Shown: positions 54,595 through 63,856 of the stretch, piece by piece | How positions within the stretch are numbered: position 1 is the stretch's first letter | How the letters are laid out: the number at the start of each line of letters is the position of its first letter | Assembly: GCA_030704615.1 (NCBI GenBank) | Contig: CM060733.1 | Span: 64,356,001 to 64,420,000 of the forward strand | Source: Takakia lepidozioides | Taxonomy: Eukaryota; Streptophyta; Takakiopsida; Takakiales; Takakiaceae | Length of the DNA: 64,000 nucleotides | Direction of reading: 5' to 3' | Translations under genes and position numbers: made by a program | The notes under the pieces: model-generated | What the model saw: only the letters and a program-made list of their open reading frames with translations | The model's database searches: none | Told to the model about the DNA's origin: nothing

Positions 54595-54965
54595 TGTTGG
54601 AATTTGACATAGAATAGAGGTAAAAGATGAAGTGATAACTGAGAACTCTCCACCAACCATAGGACCACAACAAGATGTGTGTCCACCCTCCGAGCTCTCC
54701 TTATTTATACTCAAAGTCTAATCCAGAAATAGCTGAGATAACTATAGCATAACTCCATGCTTTTACTTTAAGTTATCTTCACCTGCTATTATGGTACAAT
54801 GACTTGAGTCACTAATAACTGAAGGTAACTTTAGCTATCTTTTAGCTAACCGAGGCTTATCTCTATTGTTAACTGTGACTTGTCAGCACTCTTTTTATGG
54901 AAGCCTGACTTGTCATCACCGTAACTCTAGATAGTAGTAACTTGGTCAGGAGTTGATTTCCAACA
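54595..54965 (-). repeat. Copia 3' LTR (reverse orientation)
   Basis: 371 bp starting TGTTGGAATT and ending TTTCCAACA on the given strand, so its ends form an inverted TGTTGGAA/TTCCAACA pair. A TTTATA box (about 54,700-54,706) lies inside. The purine tract GAGTAGGGG (reverse strand, 54,966-54,974) abuts it, and the RNase H end lies just beyond. Confidence 0.75.
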
Positions 54966-54989
54966 CCCCTACTCAACAAGTTACCAAGT

Positions 54990-55280
54990 TAAGCACTTAA
55001 CTACTCACATCAAGCCTCGAAAGCGTTCAAGCTTTTCAGCACTAAGCCTTTTTGTCAGTATGTCTACAACCATGTTGTTGGTGTTGCAATATACAAACTT
55101 GACAACCCCAGCTTCAGTCTTCTCTCGTACCAAATGATGATGAATTTCAATATGCTTTGTGCGAGCATGAAACATTGAATTCTTTGAGAGAGCAATACAC
55201 CCTTGGTTGTCATCATATATGACCATGGTATCCCTCTGTGGATGACCAATACTAGATAGAAATGATGATAACCATAATAT
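54990..55280 (-). pseudogene. Copia RNase H C-terminal fragment
   Basis: Reverse frame reads VIYDDNQGCIALSKNSMFHA, RTKHIEIHHHLVRE, FVYCNTNNMVVDILTKRLSA, the standard copia RNase H end (DNQ..A..L..NP..H.RTKHI...HH..RE, then ..AD..TK.L). It precedes the LTR in the proper order. The upstream RNase H and the remaining pol are not contiguous. Confidence 0.85.
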
Positions 55281-55825
55281 TTGCCTTATAGCTTGAGATG
55301 CAGCTCCCCTTCTGCAGCTTTCCTCTTCCCTCTCACATCTGCTGGAATTTCTGTCTGCTCTAGGGTTTCTGGACCTTCTCCCGGTTCCGCGTTCCGCGTG
55401 CTTCCACCTCCTTTAGTGTCCTTGCGAATCATCTCTGCCTGAGCCCTGGGTACTCGGCTTTGGTACAAGCGTAACCTTGAGTTTTAAAGAAACTCCCTTC
55501 TTGGAACAAATTCCCTATCTGCAATCTTGCCCTGTGTTCATCCACATCCACATGCCCTGATGGCAAATCAAACAATTGCTGCAGGTACTGGTGAGTAATT
55601 TCTATATCTACTCCCCTCACCTGAGTAACTCCCGTCCGAGGCTCAAAACTCTGAAGAAATTGTATCATGAACTGCCGATGATGCAAGGACCAGTCCTTGC
55701 GTAGCAGCCCCTCCAATCGCAACTCCCTTAGCAGCTATACTGCTTGCGGTGCTGCAATTATTTGCTTCTGCAGTATCGTGGTGCTCTTCACCCTGATATC
55801 CTCCATTCCCCTCACTCTCTTCATT
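55281..55825 (-). other. Unassigned remnant between copia pieces
   Basis: Two reverse frames (55,286-55,468 and 55,429-55,722) overlap. One reads RGVDIEITHQYLQQLFDLPS, reminiscent of N-terminal segments of plant retroelement Gag-associated proteins but not assignable. Probably another inserted element piece. Confidence 0.35.
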
Positions 55826-56044
55826 CTAGACAAACAGAAAGGTTTTGTTTGAAACAGCTGAAGGAAAGCTTGCAGGGCACAGAGCATGGACAAACAAATC
55901 ATGAAATCTAGATCTAAACACAGCCTTGGAGGAACTTCGTGGCAAGTTACTTATAGAATTCGTCGTAGGTAGCATGGATCCCACCATTTGAGGGGTTGGA
56001 TGGACTTTTATGGATGTCACCATATGCCAATTTTGGTCCACCAT

Positions 56045-56235
56045 ATCTTGCATTTACCCATAAATCTATTGATATTAAATGGATGTATAAAGTTAAGATG
56101 TGCTCTGATGGCAAAGTAATCAAACTCAAAGCGAGACTTATTGCCAAAGGGTTTAATTAAACAACATGATTTGACTACAATGAGACGTTCGCCCCTATAG
56201 CAAATGGAGTACCATCCGATGTGCGGTTGTTTTAG
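56045..56235 (+). pseudogene. Copia reverse transcriptase start, forward strand
   Basis: Reads IKWMYKVKMCSDGKVIKLKA, RLIAKGFN, then after stops FDYNETFAPIA. This is the first RT block of copia (KW.YK.K...G...KARLVAKGF...D..ETFAP). It lies on the opposite strand to the neighbouring YVDD block, so the element contains an inversion. Confidence 0.75.
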
Positions 56236-56239
56236 CCCT

Positions 56240-56497
56240 AGGAACCACGAATGAAAATAGCACCAATGTAATATTGCAAATGACGTAATAAAGACATATC
56301 GAAGTATTTGGATCATAGAGTCGTGCAATTTAGAGGTGTGGTTGCCTGTAATGATGAGATCATCTACATAGACAATGATGATGGTTTTGCAATCTTCGAA
56401 AAGAAAATACAAAATAGAATCAGAATGACAATTAATTGACAAACCTTATGAATGATCTTCGTGTACCAAGCTAGCTAGCGAGTTGGCTTGTGAGGTC
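56240..56497 (-). pseudogene. Copia reverse transcriptase YVDD block, reverse strand
   Basis: Reverse frame contains TIIIVYVDDLIITGN, the catalytic block C of copia RT. The frame toward 56,497, read in reverse, joins the fragment at 63,857-64,000 once the intervening LTR element is removed (LHKALY at the junction). Stops and shifts are present. Confidence 0.8.
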
Positions 56498-57473
56498 TGT
56501 CGCGCGGCTTTTACTCACCCATCCCTTCGCTATCCGAGGCGGAAACTCCAAGATAGAAGAGTTGGAAATCTCTAAGTACTCAGCCCGCGCAGAACAATCA
56601 GTCATGACCTACAGCTAGTGTATCATGGGGGTGTTTCCTATTTGTTTCTTTTTCCGCATTCATCTTAGCTACCTTACCATTGATAATTAAGTATCAGTTT
56701 GCTTCATCAATTTATCGGTTTCCTTAACTCCTCCATTCAATCCACAGCTTCACTCAGATCTCTCTACACAGTGTGATTGTATCGTATAAGTATCAGATTA
56801 TGATTTATCAGGTATCAGGCCGAAGCCATTATGTCTCTATTCTTCTTTCCTATATCACTATAGCTTTGCATATAACAAGCATCTACTAATCCTCTTTTCT
56901 CCTTCATCGTGCTCTCCGATCTCCGCTCCCGCCTGACTCCGAAGTCCTCCCCGAATAATGATCCCCTTCTTCATTCCCCGTTTTTCCCTTTATCCTCCTA
57001 TCCGCGGTTCTAACCGTTTCCCTCTCTAACCGTCGTATGTGAACTAACATGTTCCCTTCACAGGTGTTGTTCCCCACAGTCGTTCCCTGTCCTACTCTTC
57101 GTTCCCTATTATCGTGACAGCTGTGTCAAGCGGTGACTGGCTGTGTTTGGCTGTGTCGGGCTGTGACTGGCTGTGTGGCTGTGCCGGGCTGTGACTGGCT
57201 GTGTGGGCTGTGTCTGCTGTGACGACTGTGACGGGCTGTGTGGGCTGTGTGGGCTGTGACGACTGTGACGGGCTGTGTGGGCTGTGACGGCTGTGTGGGC
57301 TGTGACGACTGTGACGGGCTGTGTGGGCTGTGACGGCTGTGTGGGCTATGTAACCCCCCTCTACAGTGCGCTGCTGTCACCCCTAAGGTTCCTGTTTGTC
57401 TCAGTCTGTGCAAAAATTAAGGGTACCCTACAGATCCCGTATAAGTGTCTAAGTCCCCTACAGTCCTCTAACA
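56498..57473 (-). repeat. 3' LTR of pol-less retrotransposon (976 bp)
   Basis: TG...CA ends. Identical by eye to the other LTR for the first several hundred bases, with single-base length differences in C and T runs at about 56,962-56,990 and a different minisatellite (about 57,120-57,345). Confidence 0.92.
57120..57345 (+). repeat. Minisatellite in left LTR
   Basis: Tandem GGCTGTGTGGGCTGTGACGG-like and GACTGTGACGGGCTGTG units of about 18-27 bp, imperfect. In element orientation it lies in the upstream (U3) part of the LTR. Confidence 0.85.
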
Positions 57474-57490
57474 TTACCCCTTCCCCCCTC
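57474..57490 (-). promoter_or_regulatory. Polypurine tract of LTR element
   Basis: Reverse strand GAGGGGGGAAGGGGTAA ends directly at the LTR. It primes plus-strand DNA synthesis in LTR retroelements. Confidence 0.85.
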
Positions 57491-57504
57491 AAAAAGCCGT
57501 GTCC

Positions 57505-58797
57505 TCACGGTTTACTGTTTCCGAGTAGCAACCTTTGTGAGTGAGCACCTTGTTGACGTTGAGAGTTTCGTGGTGGGTTGTGTGTACGAGCCCGAGGTCT
57601 GTCTCTGGTTGATGGAGATGGTTGATCACTACCTGGATAAGTGAGGCCTTCTGGAGGTTGATATCGAGGTAATCTTTCCGGCATAGGAGATCCCCTTTGT
57701 TTCTTCTCTTCCATCTGAATTGCATAGTCTTCTCCCATGTCAAAAGAATTTTGTGAAGAAACAGTTGTATCAGAATCCTCATCGCCTCTCAGGTGTTTTA
57801 ATTTTCGAACTTTTTGTGGAATCATCTGGGGCATACAATGCTGTCCTACCATGTCTGGAAGTTTGCATTTTACAACCTGGTATAACCGTTGAACAGCAAA
57901 ATTGGTGTAGACACTGAGCTCCTTGTCTGTCCAGATGAGTGGGGTACCAATTACTGGTGCAGCGTGCAAGTATTTCCATGCGATATGTCCCTTATAGAAA
58001 ATGTCATCAAGTCCGAATTTCTGTGTTGACAAATTGTTGCAGGCTGCTTGAAACCATGAACAAATTTGAGAATCCTTCTGTATCATAACTTTTGGGTCAT
58101 ATAGGTACATATGAGGTGGCACCGAAGGTAATACCCAATGATCTCCACTGGAGTAACTTTGAAAGCGTGCTTGCATCTTTTGTTGCTCTATGTGGTAACG
58201 TATCAGAAAACAAGCAGCGTAGTATAGCCCGCACCCCATGACAATACTTGCTATCTCCTTGGTCTTGGTATAAATGAGTCCATGTACAACCTGGAAAGCA
58301 ACCAATTCCCTCAACATGGTACCTGCCTCGTGCCAGTATTGTGCAAAGTGATGATCTTCAATATGTCGATTGTTTGGAAGAACTTTAGTCCTGGTTGCCA
58401 CTGGCAGCCAAATACGCATGATTTGGTAGTAATGTGCGAATGACTGCGGAGGACTAAATTCTTTCCAAGCCAAATCCAACATGATGGGAATTTGGTTGAA
58501 GGGCATAATCATAGCCCTACTGTACTCCCTGGCAGCTGGAGTTTTAGGTGGGTTAAAAGCTGCATTGCCCCATACCTCCGGCTGTGGTGGCTGTGGTGTG
58601 GTTGTAGTAACCACAGGTTCAGCTACTGGTACACTGACCTGTTGTGGTGGTGGTGGTACTGGTTCCTGTACCATTGGCATCTCCTGCACCTCCTGTGAAG
58701 ACTGAAAAGCCAGAGTTCTGGCTTGCAAATAAGAAGCCATTAGCTGTTCCTGAGGGATATAGACTCTTTGGTCGATGTTTGAAGTGAGGTCTTCCAC
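57505..58797 (-). CDS. Unknown 430-codon ORF replacing pol in the LTR element
   Basis: Not recognised. An intact frame begins with a possible coiled-coil segment (QEQLMASYLQARTLAFQSSQ), then a Pro/Val-rich linker (PPPPQQVSVPVAEPVVTTTT). A globular part follows (about residues 70-340) with many aromatic residues (FAHYYQIMRIWLPVA; HHFAQYWHEAGTMLREL; GCGLYYAACFLIRYHIEQQK; DDIFYKGHIAWKYLHAAPVI). An acidic Ser/Thr stretch and a basic Pro/Arg tail (residues about 380-430, RPRARTHNPPRNSQRQQGA) come last. It lies between the protease and the polypurine tract, in frame-intact state despite the lack of pol. Could be a captured host sequence or an element-specific Gag-like protein. Confidence 0.65.
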   Translation of the reverse strand: MEDLTSNIDQRVYIPQEQLMASYLQARTLAFQSSQEVQEMPMVQEPVPPPPQQVSVPVAEPVVTTTTPQPPQPEVWGNAAFNPPKTPAAREYSRAMIMPFNQIPIMLDLAWKEFSPPQSFAHYYQIMRIWLPVATRTKVLPNNRHIEDHHFAQYWHEAGTMLRELVAFQVVHGLIYTKTKEIASIVMGCGLYYAACFLIRYHIEQQKMQARFQSYSSGDHWVLPSVPPHMYLYDPKVMIQKDSQICSWFQAACNNLSTQKFGLDDIFYKGHIAWKYLHAAPVIGTPLIWTDKELSVYTNFAVQRLYQVVKCKLPDMVGQHCMPQMIPQKVRKLKHLRGDEDSDTTVSSQNSFDMGEDYAIQMEEKKQRGSPMPERLPRYQPPEGLTYPGSDQPSPSTRDRPRARTHNPPRNSQRQQGAHSQRLLLGNSKP

Positions 58798-58878
58798 TTG
58801 AGTCTGGAGCCCGTCTACATCCTCTTGTAACTCTGCTATCCTACTATAGACATTGTCTATAGTAGTTGTGGCAATGTT

Positions 58879-60210
58879 CTACACCTGCAGTCTGAGCTCA
58901 TTCATCTCGCTTTGGGTGAGCTTCCGTGGGCTTTTGCCCTCTACTGGCCCTTGTGCTAACCAGACCTGCATAAGGCTGTTATCCACCAAGCTGCTTGTGG
59001 TTCCCCTGAGAGTTTGCTCTTCTCTTAGCTTGTACAATTCCAACTGCTGTTGTAAAGCCTCCATGCGCTTCGCCTGTGGCTCAACCAATTGCGCATAGGC
59101 AGCAAGTAGATTATTGGCTTCCTTCGAAGCCTTGTTACTGACCGCGATTTCATTTCTATTGGCCACGATGGTTTGTTGCAACTCCACGATGTATTTCTCT
59201 TGCTCAGCTTCCATCTGCCTGTATTGCTTGAAAGTATCTTCATTGCGACAGATTGTATTCTTCATATCGACAATGAGCTTCATGTGTTCCACATTCTCTT
59301 CTTCTGCCTTCGTACATTTTTCCGCTTGACTGTTTATTTCTTTTGTTGATTGGTCAAGCATAGTTGTAAATGTAGCGCATTGTATCGCCATCCTGTTATG
59401 CACAGTTAGTAACTGAGAATTCCAGTCATGGAATACCCTGGCCTGTTTCAGCCACGGACGTCCCAATAATAAGGAGTAAGCCTCCATGACTTCATCCATT
59501 TTTAATACAGTTACTGTGATCATAAAGATCATCTTCTGTATCTGTATCTTAACTCCTCTTATTAATCCCAATGGCTGTACACTTCTTTGATCTGCCATTG
59601 TTACTGTAAATGGGGCTGGTTTCATGTTACTTAGACCAAGCTTCTTCCTTAATTGGTCTGTCATGATATTTACTCCAGAACCACCATCTATCAGTACATC
59701 AGTTAGTTCTGTGCTTCCAATTCTCAATTGGATTACTGGCATAGAATCATCAAAGTCCATGACTGGTTCTCGCCCTTCCGGCTTCACATTATAACTGGTC
59801 ACCTTGCTGTTCAGGTCTGTGTTTCCTGTCTCTTGGGCAATTCGATTGATTGCCTGATACAGCCTGTGCCTACAATAAGGTGCCACAGCTAATAGCTGTC
59901 CAATGGTAATTTCTGCTTTGGTCTGACATATTACTTCAGCCAAAGTCTCTTCATTACTTTGCATGTCTGCATCTTCTTTTTTCCTTTCTTCCTCACTCCC
60001 CTCTTTTTCTCCATCCGAATCAGAGGAATCTGCCACAGGAATATCCGTACTCTTTTGCATTTCCCTTATAGTATCTGCCACTTCCTTGTGCAGTTCCTTC
60101 TCATCTTTCCAAGTCTCTTCATCTTCAGGCATATCATTGCCACTTCCAGTCTCATCTTCTTCCTCTTCTACTGGAGGTATTAGTTTGGCTTTACTTCTTG
60201 TTACTATCAT
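58879..60210 (-). CDS. Retroelement aspartic protease with long flanks
   Basis: 443-codon intact frame. Acidic N-terminal region (EEEEDETGSGNDMPEDEETW), then the retropepsin core at about residues 160-270: VIQLRIGSTELTDVLIDGGS with GVNIM (active-site D-G-G-S), PAPFTVTMADQRSVQPLG, ITVTVLKM and YSLLLGRPWLK (the conserved LLGRPWL near the end). The C-terminal half is a Gln/Glu-rich coiled coil (QRMEA-like repeats) ending in MNELRLQV. In autonomous gypsy elements this would continue into reverse transcriptase; here it stops. Matures Gag in the family. Confidence 0.85.
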   Translation of the reverse strand: MIVTRSKAKLIPPVEEEEDETGSGNDMPEDEETWKDEKELHKEVADTIREMQKSTDIPVADSSDSDGEKEGSEEERKKEDADMQSNEETLAEVICQTKAEITIGQLLAVAPYCRHRLYQAINRIAQETGNTDLNSKVTSYNVKPEGREPVMDFDDSMPVIQLRIGSTELTDVLIDGGSGVNIMTDQLRKKLGLSNMKPAPFTVTMADQRSVQPLGLIRGVKIQIQKMIFMITVTVLKMDEVMEAYSLLLGRPWLKQARVFHDWNSQLLTVHNRMAIQCATFTTMLDQSTKEINSQAEKCTKAEEENVEHMKLIVDMKNTICRNEDTFKQYRQMEAEQEKYIVELQQTIVANRNEIAVSNKASKEANNLLAAYAQLVEPQAKRMEALQQQLELYKLREEQTLRGTTSSLVDNSLMQVWLAQGPVEGKSPRKLTQSEMNELRLQV

Positions 60211-60301
60211 TGTACTTACTTCTGGTACAACACATGCCTAACCATGTGAGCTGCCACCACTGGGCCCTCATTCACAGGAGCTCTCATCTCATTCTGGTGT
60301 C

Positions 60302-61330
60302 TTATCCAGAATGAACAGGCTGCCTTGCGATGTCCTGGCTGATTACAATAGTAACATAGCTCTTCACCATTGGGTCCTCGCCCTTGGTCTGTTCTTGGAT
60401 TATTTCTATAATCCTGATTCCCGGGCTGGTAATTCCCCTTGGATTACCCTGATAGTTGCCTCTGGAATTTCCTTGGTAATTCCCTCTTGAATTACCTCTC
60501 CCTTCCATGCCATTGTTATAACCACCAGACCTACCATAGTGGTCCTGATCATTATTTCTTCTTGGCAGGGGCTGCACTTGATGCACCCTTACTTGCCTAG
60601 GTTCTCTTGCAGCTGTCCTTCTGTTGTAGTAACAATTCTCAGTAGAATGGTTATCCATTTTACAGATAGTACAGTGTTTCTCCTTCATGTGGCATTCTGC
60701 AGTGGTATGGCCTTCATTCTGGCACTTTGCACACCATACACCCTTCCTCCAATGTGTTGCAGCCTCTGTGGCATACTTCTTCAAGATTTCTTCCAATCTT
60801 TTCTCATAGTTATCCCTCTTCAACTTTTCCTTTCTCTTACTCTTTCTTTTTAGTTCTTGCTCTTCTTCTTCATCTAACTCATCTTCAGAGTCCTCATCTT
60901 CCTTTTTCTCTCTCCTGAGCATTCCCAATTGCTCAATTCTGTTTGCAGTTTCAAATGCCTCCTCCACTGTATTAGGGGGTAACATATCCACTTTCTTTTG
61001 CAACTCTGGTCTTAGTCCACTCACAAACCAAGTCTTCTGTAAACCGGGTGCTGGTACTGCAACCAGCTTTTTTTCATCATCATTCCATCTTTTCCATATA
61101 CTCCTCAACAGTTTCATGCTTCTTTTGCTTTAACTGTTGTAAACTTCTATACACTTCATCCTCAATTTACTTGTCCTGAACCTATTTCGAAATGCTGTAT
61201 TCAAGCCATTCCAGGTTAGGAAATGATTATCAGGGAATCTTGCATACCATTCAATTGCTTTCTTGATAAGTGAACAAGGAAACAATCTCATCTTGGCATC
61301 GTCGCCATTCTCATTGTTCACTATACACAT
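60302..61330 (-). CDS. Gag with retrotransposon core and two zinc-knuckle-like motifs
   Basis: Two abutting reverse frames. 61,330-61,130 has RLFPCSLIKKAIEWYARFPD and TWNGLNTAFRNRFR, the retrotrans_gag core. 61,117-60,302 continues after a frame change with WFVSGLRPELQKKVDMLPP and TVEEAFETANRIEQL, a Lys/Glu helix, then CAKCQNEGHTTAEC and CTICKMDNHSTENC, both CCHC knuckles, and a Gly/Asn/Arg-rich tail. The shift at about 61,118-61,130 may inactivate this copy, or may be a programmed or assembly effect. Gag builds the particle and binds RNA. Confidence 0.85.
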
Positions 61331-61342
61331 GTGCTCAATTGG

Positions 61343-62856
61343 CTAATGTGTACATCGGGATCCCTTTTTCTGAATATATTGGAAAGGGTGGTTTGCCCGT
61401 GTTGGTTGTAACGCCATCTGTGGCCCTACCTTCTGCCCACTGACAGGTGCTGGCACCCTTGCTGGTGCTGGTCCTTCTGGACCTGTTGTTTTTGTGGTGG
61501 ATCTTCCACCAAGTGGTGGCCCTTGAGCACTCCCTGCTTCTGGCCCCACGATATTCACAGTATTCCCAGCTTCAGTTGCACTACTTCCCACACTCCCTGT
61601 CCCCCAGAGCCAGATCCAGGCAGCCCGCCTGATCCCCCTGAGCCGACACCTTCGTTGGCCTGTGATCTAAGTGCTCCACTTGATCCAGGTCCAACGGGTT
61701 GGGATGTCCTGGTTGTAGTCTCAACCTCAGCTGTTGGGTCTACTTCTTCATATTCTTCCTCTTCCAATTTCTTCTCTCTGTTTTCATCCTCCAAGTTCTG
61801 CCCTTGGGTTTCTCTTCTTCACTCATGTAACTCAACTGTAATGGTGTTGGAGAGTCTGAACTCTCCGTTGGCTCTGCCACATCCTCATCTCCTTCTTCAT
61901 CTTCTGCTTCAGAAATTGGAGTTCCTGCTTTTGGTGTTCCATGCCAACTCTTATCAAAGATTTCTGTCAAGTCTTTTATCCAAGGATGTACCTCAGATCT
62001 TTCACCTCGTGATTGATCTTCTTCCTGTACCAATTCCCTTAATCTTTCTTGCAAAGAAACAGAAGGAGTGGCATCCAACTTTAGTTCTTCCGGTATAGGT
62101 GATGCACTTTTTGATCTTGATGGGTGAGAGGTCCAGATGATTCCCCTATGTCTATTCCTCTCTCCCAAAGATATGGATAATTAGCTTTCAGATAGCTTTC
62201 TCTTTTTGATGAATATCTTTGTCGTCTAGCTTCTCTTTCATCACTCATGTCCCATGTCTTTCATTTCTTTTAATGTGGCAATAACCAAAACTCTCTTCTG
62301 TAATATCTCTCGTATATGCCTGGATTTCTTTCAAGCTTCAATGCACCCTTGGCTATACTTGAAGTCTCCGTTACCATATAACCATATGGCAAACAAGTCT
62401 GAAAAGCTGTTCTTGGTGTGAGTTTGATCCACAAAATATCCTTGGGAATCCAATTCTTTACCAGTACAAGCTCTTCATGCATATGAGTATAAACATTCAC
62501 CTTTCTTTCTTCCCAGCCTTCAAACTCTACTCGTTTAATGGATAGCAACGCTATCACATAAACTAATGTTGGTAACCAACGTGCTCTTCCTCTACAGGCT
62601 ACCTGATAAATCTTTATCACTCCTTTCTCCAGACCCCATTCTGGATCAGCATCATGCACTCGTTTAAGAATATTTTCTTTACATCCGTCTGGCAATTCAA
62701 GAACCTTTGAAAGAATTGTTTGGACAATCTTTCTTCCTTCGTTCCACAGGGAATTTGATTCACTTCAAATTCTTTAATGGTCCAACCACCATGATCCCAC
62801 CAGATGCCTGTCACATCTGGTTGTTCATGTCCCAGGTCCCCAGTATGGTCGCCAAA
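61343..62856 (-). other. Leader region of LTR element with broken frames
   Basis: Reverse frames at 62,695-62,270 (141 codons; VIALLSIKRVEFEGWEERKV, LVLVKNWIPKDILWIKL), 62,168-61,740 (acidic), 61,794-61,555 and 61,591-61,343 (Gly/Pro/Ala-rich) follow one another on the element strand. Together they suggest an additional protein before Gag, now frame-broken or spliced. Not recognised. Confidence 0.5.
62838..62856 (-). promoter_or_regulatory. Primer-binding site of LTR element
   Basis: Reverse strand TTTGGCGACCATACTGGGG starts directly at the LTR. It resembles the TGGCGACTC..CTGGGG primer-binding sites of plant Tat/Ogre gypsy elements (tRNA-Arg type). The tRNA assignment is from family knowledge, not verified. 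Confidence 0.7.
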
Positions 62857-63851
62857 TGTCGCGCGGCTTTTACTCACCCATCCCTTCGCTATCCGAGGCG
62901 GAAACTCCAAGATAGAAGAGTTGGAAATCTCTAAGTACTCAGCCCGCGCAGAACAATCAGTCATGACCTACAGCTAGTGTATCATGGGGGTGTTTCCTAT
63001 TTGTTTCTTTTTCCGCATTCATCTTAGCTACCTTACCATTGATAATTAAGTATCAGTTTGCTTCATCAATTTATCGGTTTCCTTAACTCCTCCATTCAAT
63101 CCACAGCTTCACTCAGATCTCTCTACACAGTGTGATTGTATCGTATAAGTATCAGATTATGATTTATCAGGTATCAGGCCGAAGCCATTATGTCTCTATT
63201 CTTCTTTCCTATATCACTATAGCTTTGCATATAACAAGCATCTACTAATCCTCTTTTCTCCTTCATCGTGCTCTCCGATCTCCGCTCCCGCCTGACTCCG
63301 AAGTCCTCCCCGAATAATGATCCCTTCTTCATTCCCCGTTTTCCCTTTATCCTCCTATCCGCGGTTCTAACCGTTTCCCTCTCTAACCGTCGTATGTGAA
63401 CTAACATGTTCCCTTCACAGGTGTTGTTCCCAACAGTCGTTCCCTGTCCTACTCTTCGTTCCCTATTATCGTGACAGCTGTGTCAAGCGGTGACTGGCTG
63501 TGTTTGGCTGTGTCGGGCTGTGATGGACGCAGTGGCTGTGACGGGATGTGACTGGCCGTGTGGGCTGTGTCTGTGTGTGAAGACTGTGACGGGCTGTGTG
63601 GGCTGTGCTTGTGTGACGACTGTGACGGGCTGTGTGGGCTGTGACGGCTGTGTGGGATGTGGGTGGCTGTGTGTGGATGTGAGGGCTGTGTGGGCGGGCT
63701 GTGTGGGCTGTGACGGCGTGTGGCTATGTAACCCCCCCTACAGTGCGCTGCTGTCACCCCTAAGGTTCCTGTTTGTCTCAGTCTGTGCAAAAATTAAGGG
63801 TACCCTACAGATCCCGTTATAAGTGTCTAAGTCCCCTACAGTCCTCTAACA
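62857..63851 (-). repeat. 5' LTR of pol-less retrotransposon (995 bp)
   Basis: TG...CA ends, followed on the right by TSD AGGTC. The minisatellite version here is at about 63,474-63,725. Confidence 0.92.
63474..63725 (+). repeat. Minisatellite in right LTR
   Basis: Same unit family as 57,120-57,345, but a different number and order of units. Confidence 0.85.
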
Positions 63852-63856
63852 AGGTC

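Larger units (their letters stand above)
56498..63851 (-). mobile_element. Complete pol-less LTR retrotransposon (Tat/Ogre-like ends, TR-GAG-like)
   Basis: LTRs at 56,498-57,473 and 62,857-63,851 start TGTCGCGCGG and end TCTAACA. Both outer flanks carry the 5-bp TSD AGGTC (56,493-56,497 and 63,852-63,856). Reverse orientation: the primer-binding site is at the inner edge of the right LTR and the polypurine tract at the inner edge of the left LTR. Order on the reverse strand: leader frames, Gag (61,330-60,302), protease (60,210-58,879), unknown ORF (58,797-57,505). No reverse transcriptase, RNase H or integrase motif was seen in 5.4 kb of interior, so movement would depend on a related autonomous element. 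LTRs differ by eye mainly in the minisatellite, implying a young insertion. Confidence 0.9.

Noticed and set aside
54186-54686. Lys-rich reverse frames
   Set aside because: They run through a poly-T tract and overlap a forward frame; no family resemblance.
57120-57345. CRISPR-like array
   Set aside because: Units are contiguous tandem repeats without unique spacers, within a plant LTR.
57126-57413. His/Ser/Pro-rich repeated protein on the reverse strand of the LTR
   Set aside because: Product of the minisatellite read in frame; the unit number differs between the two LTRs.
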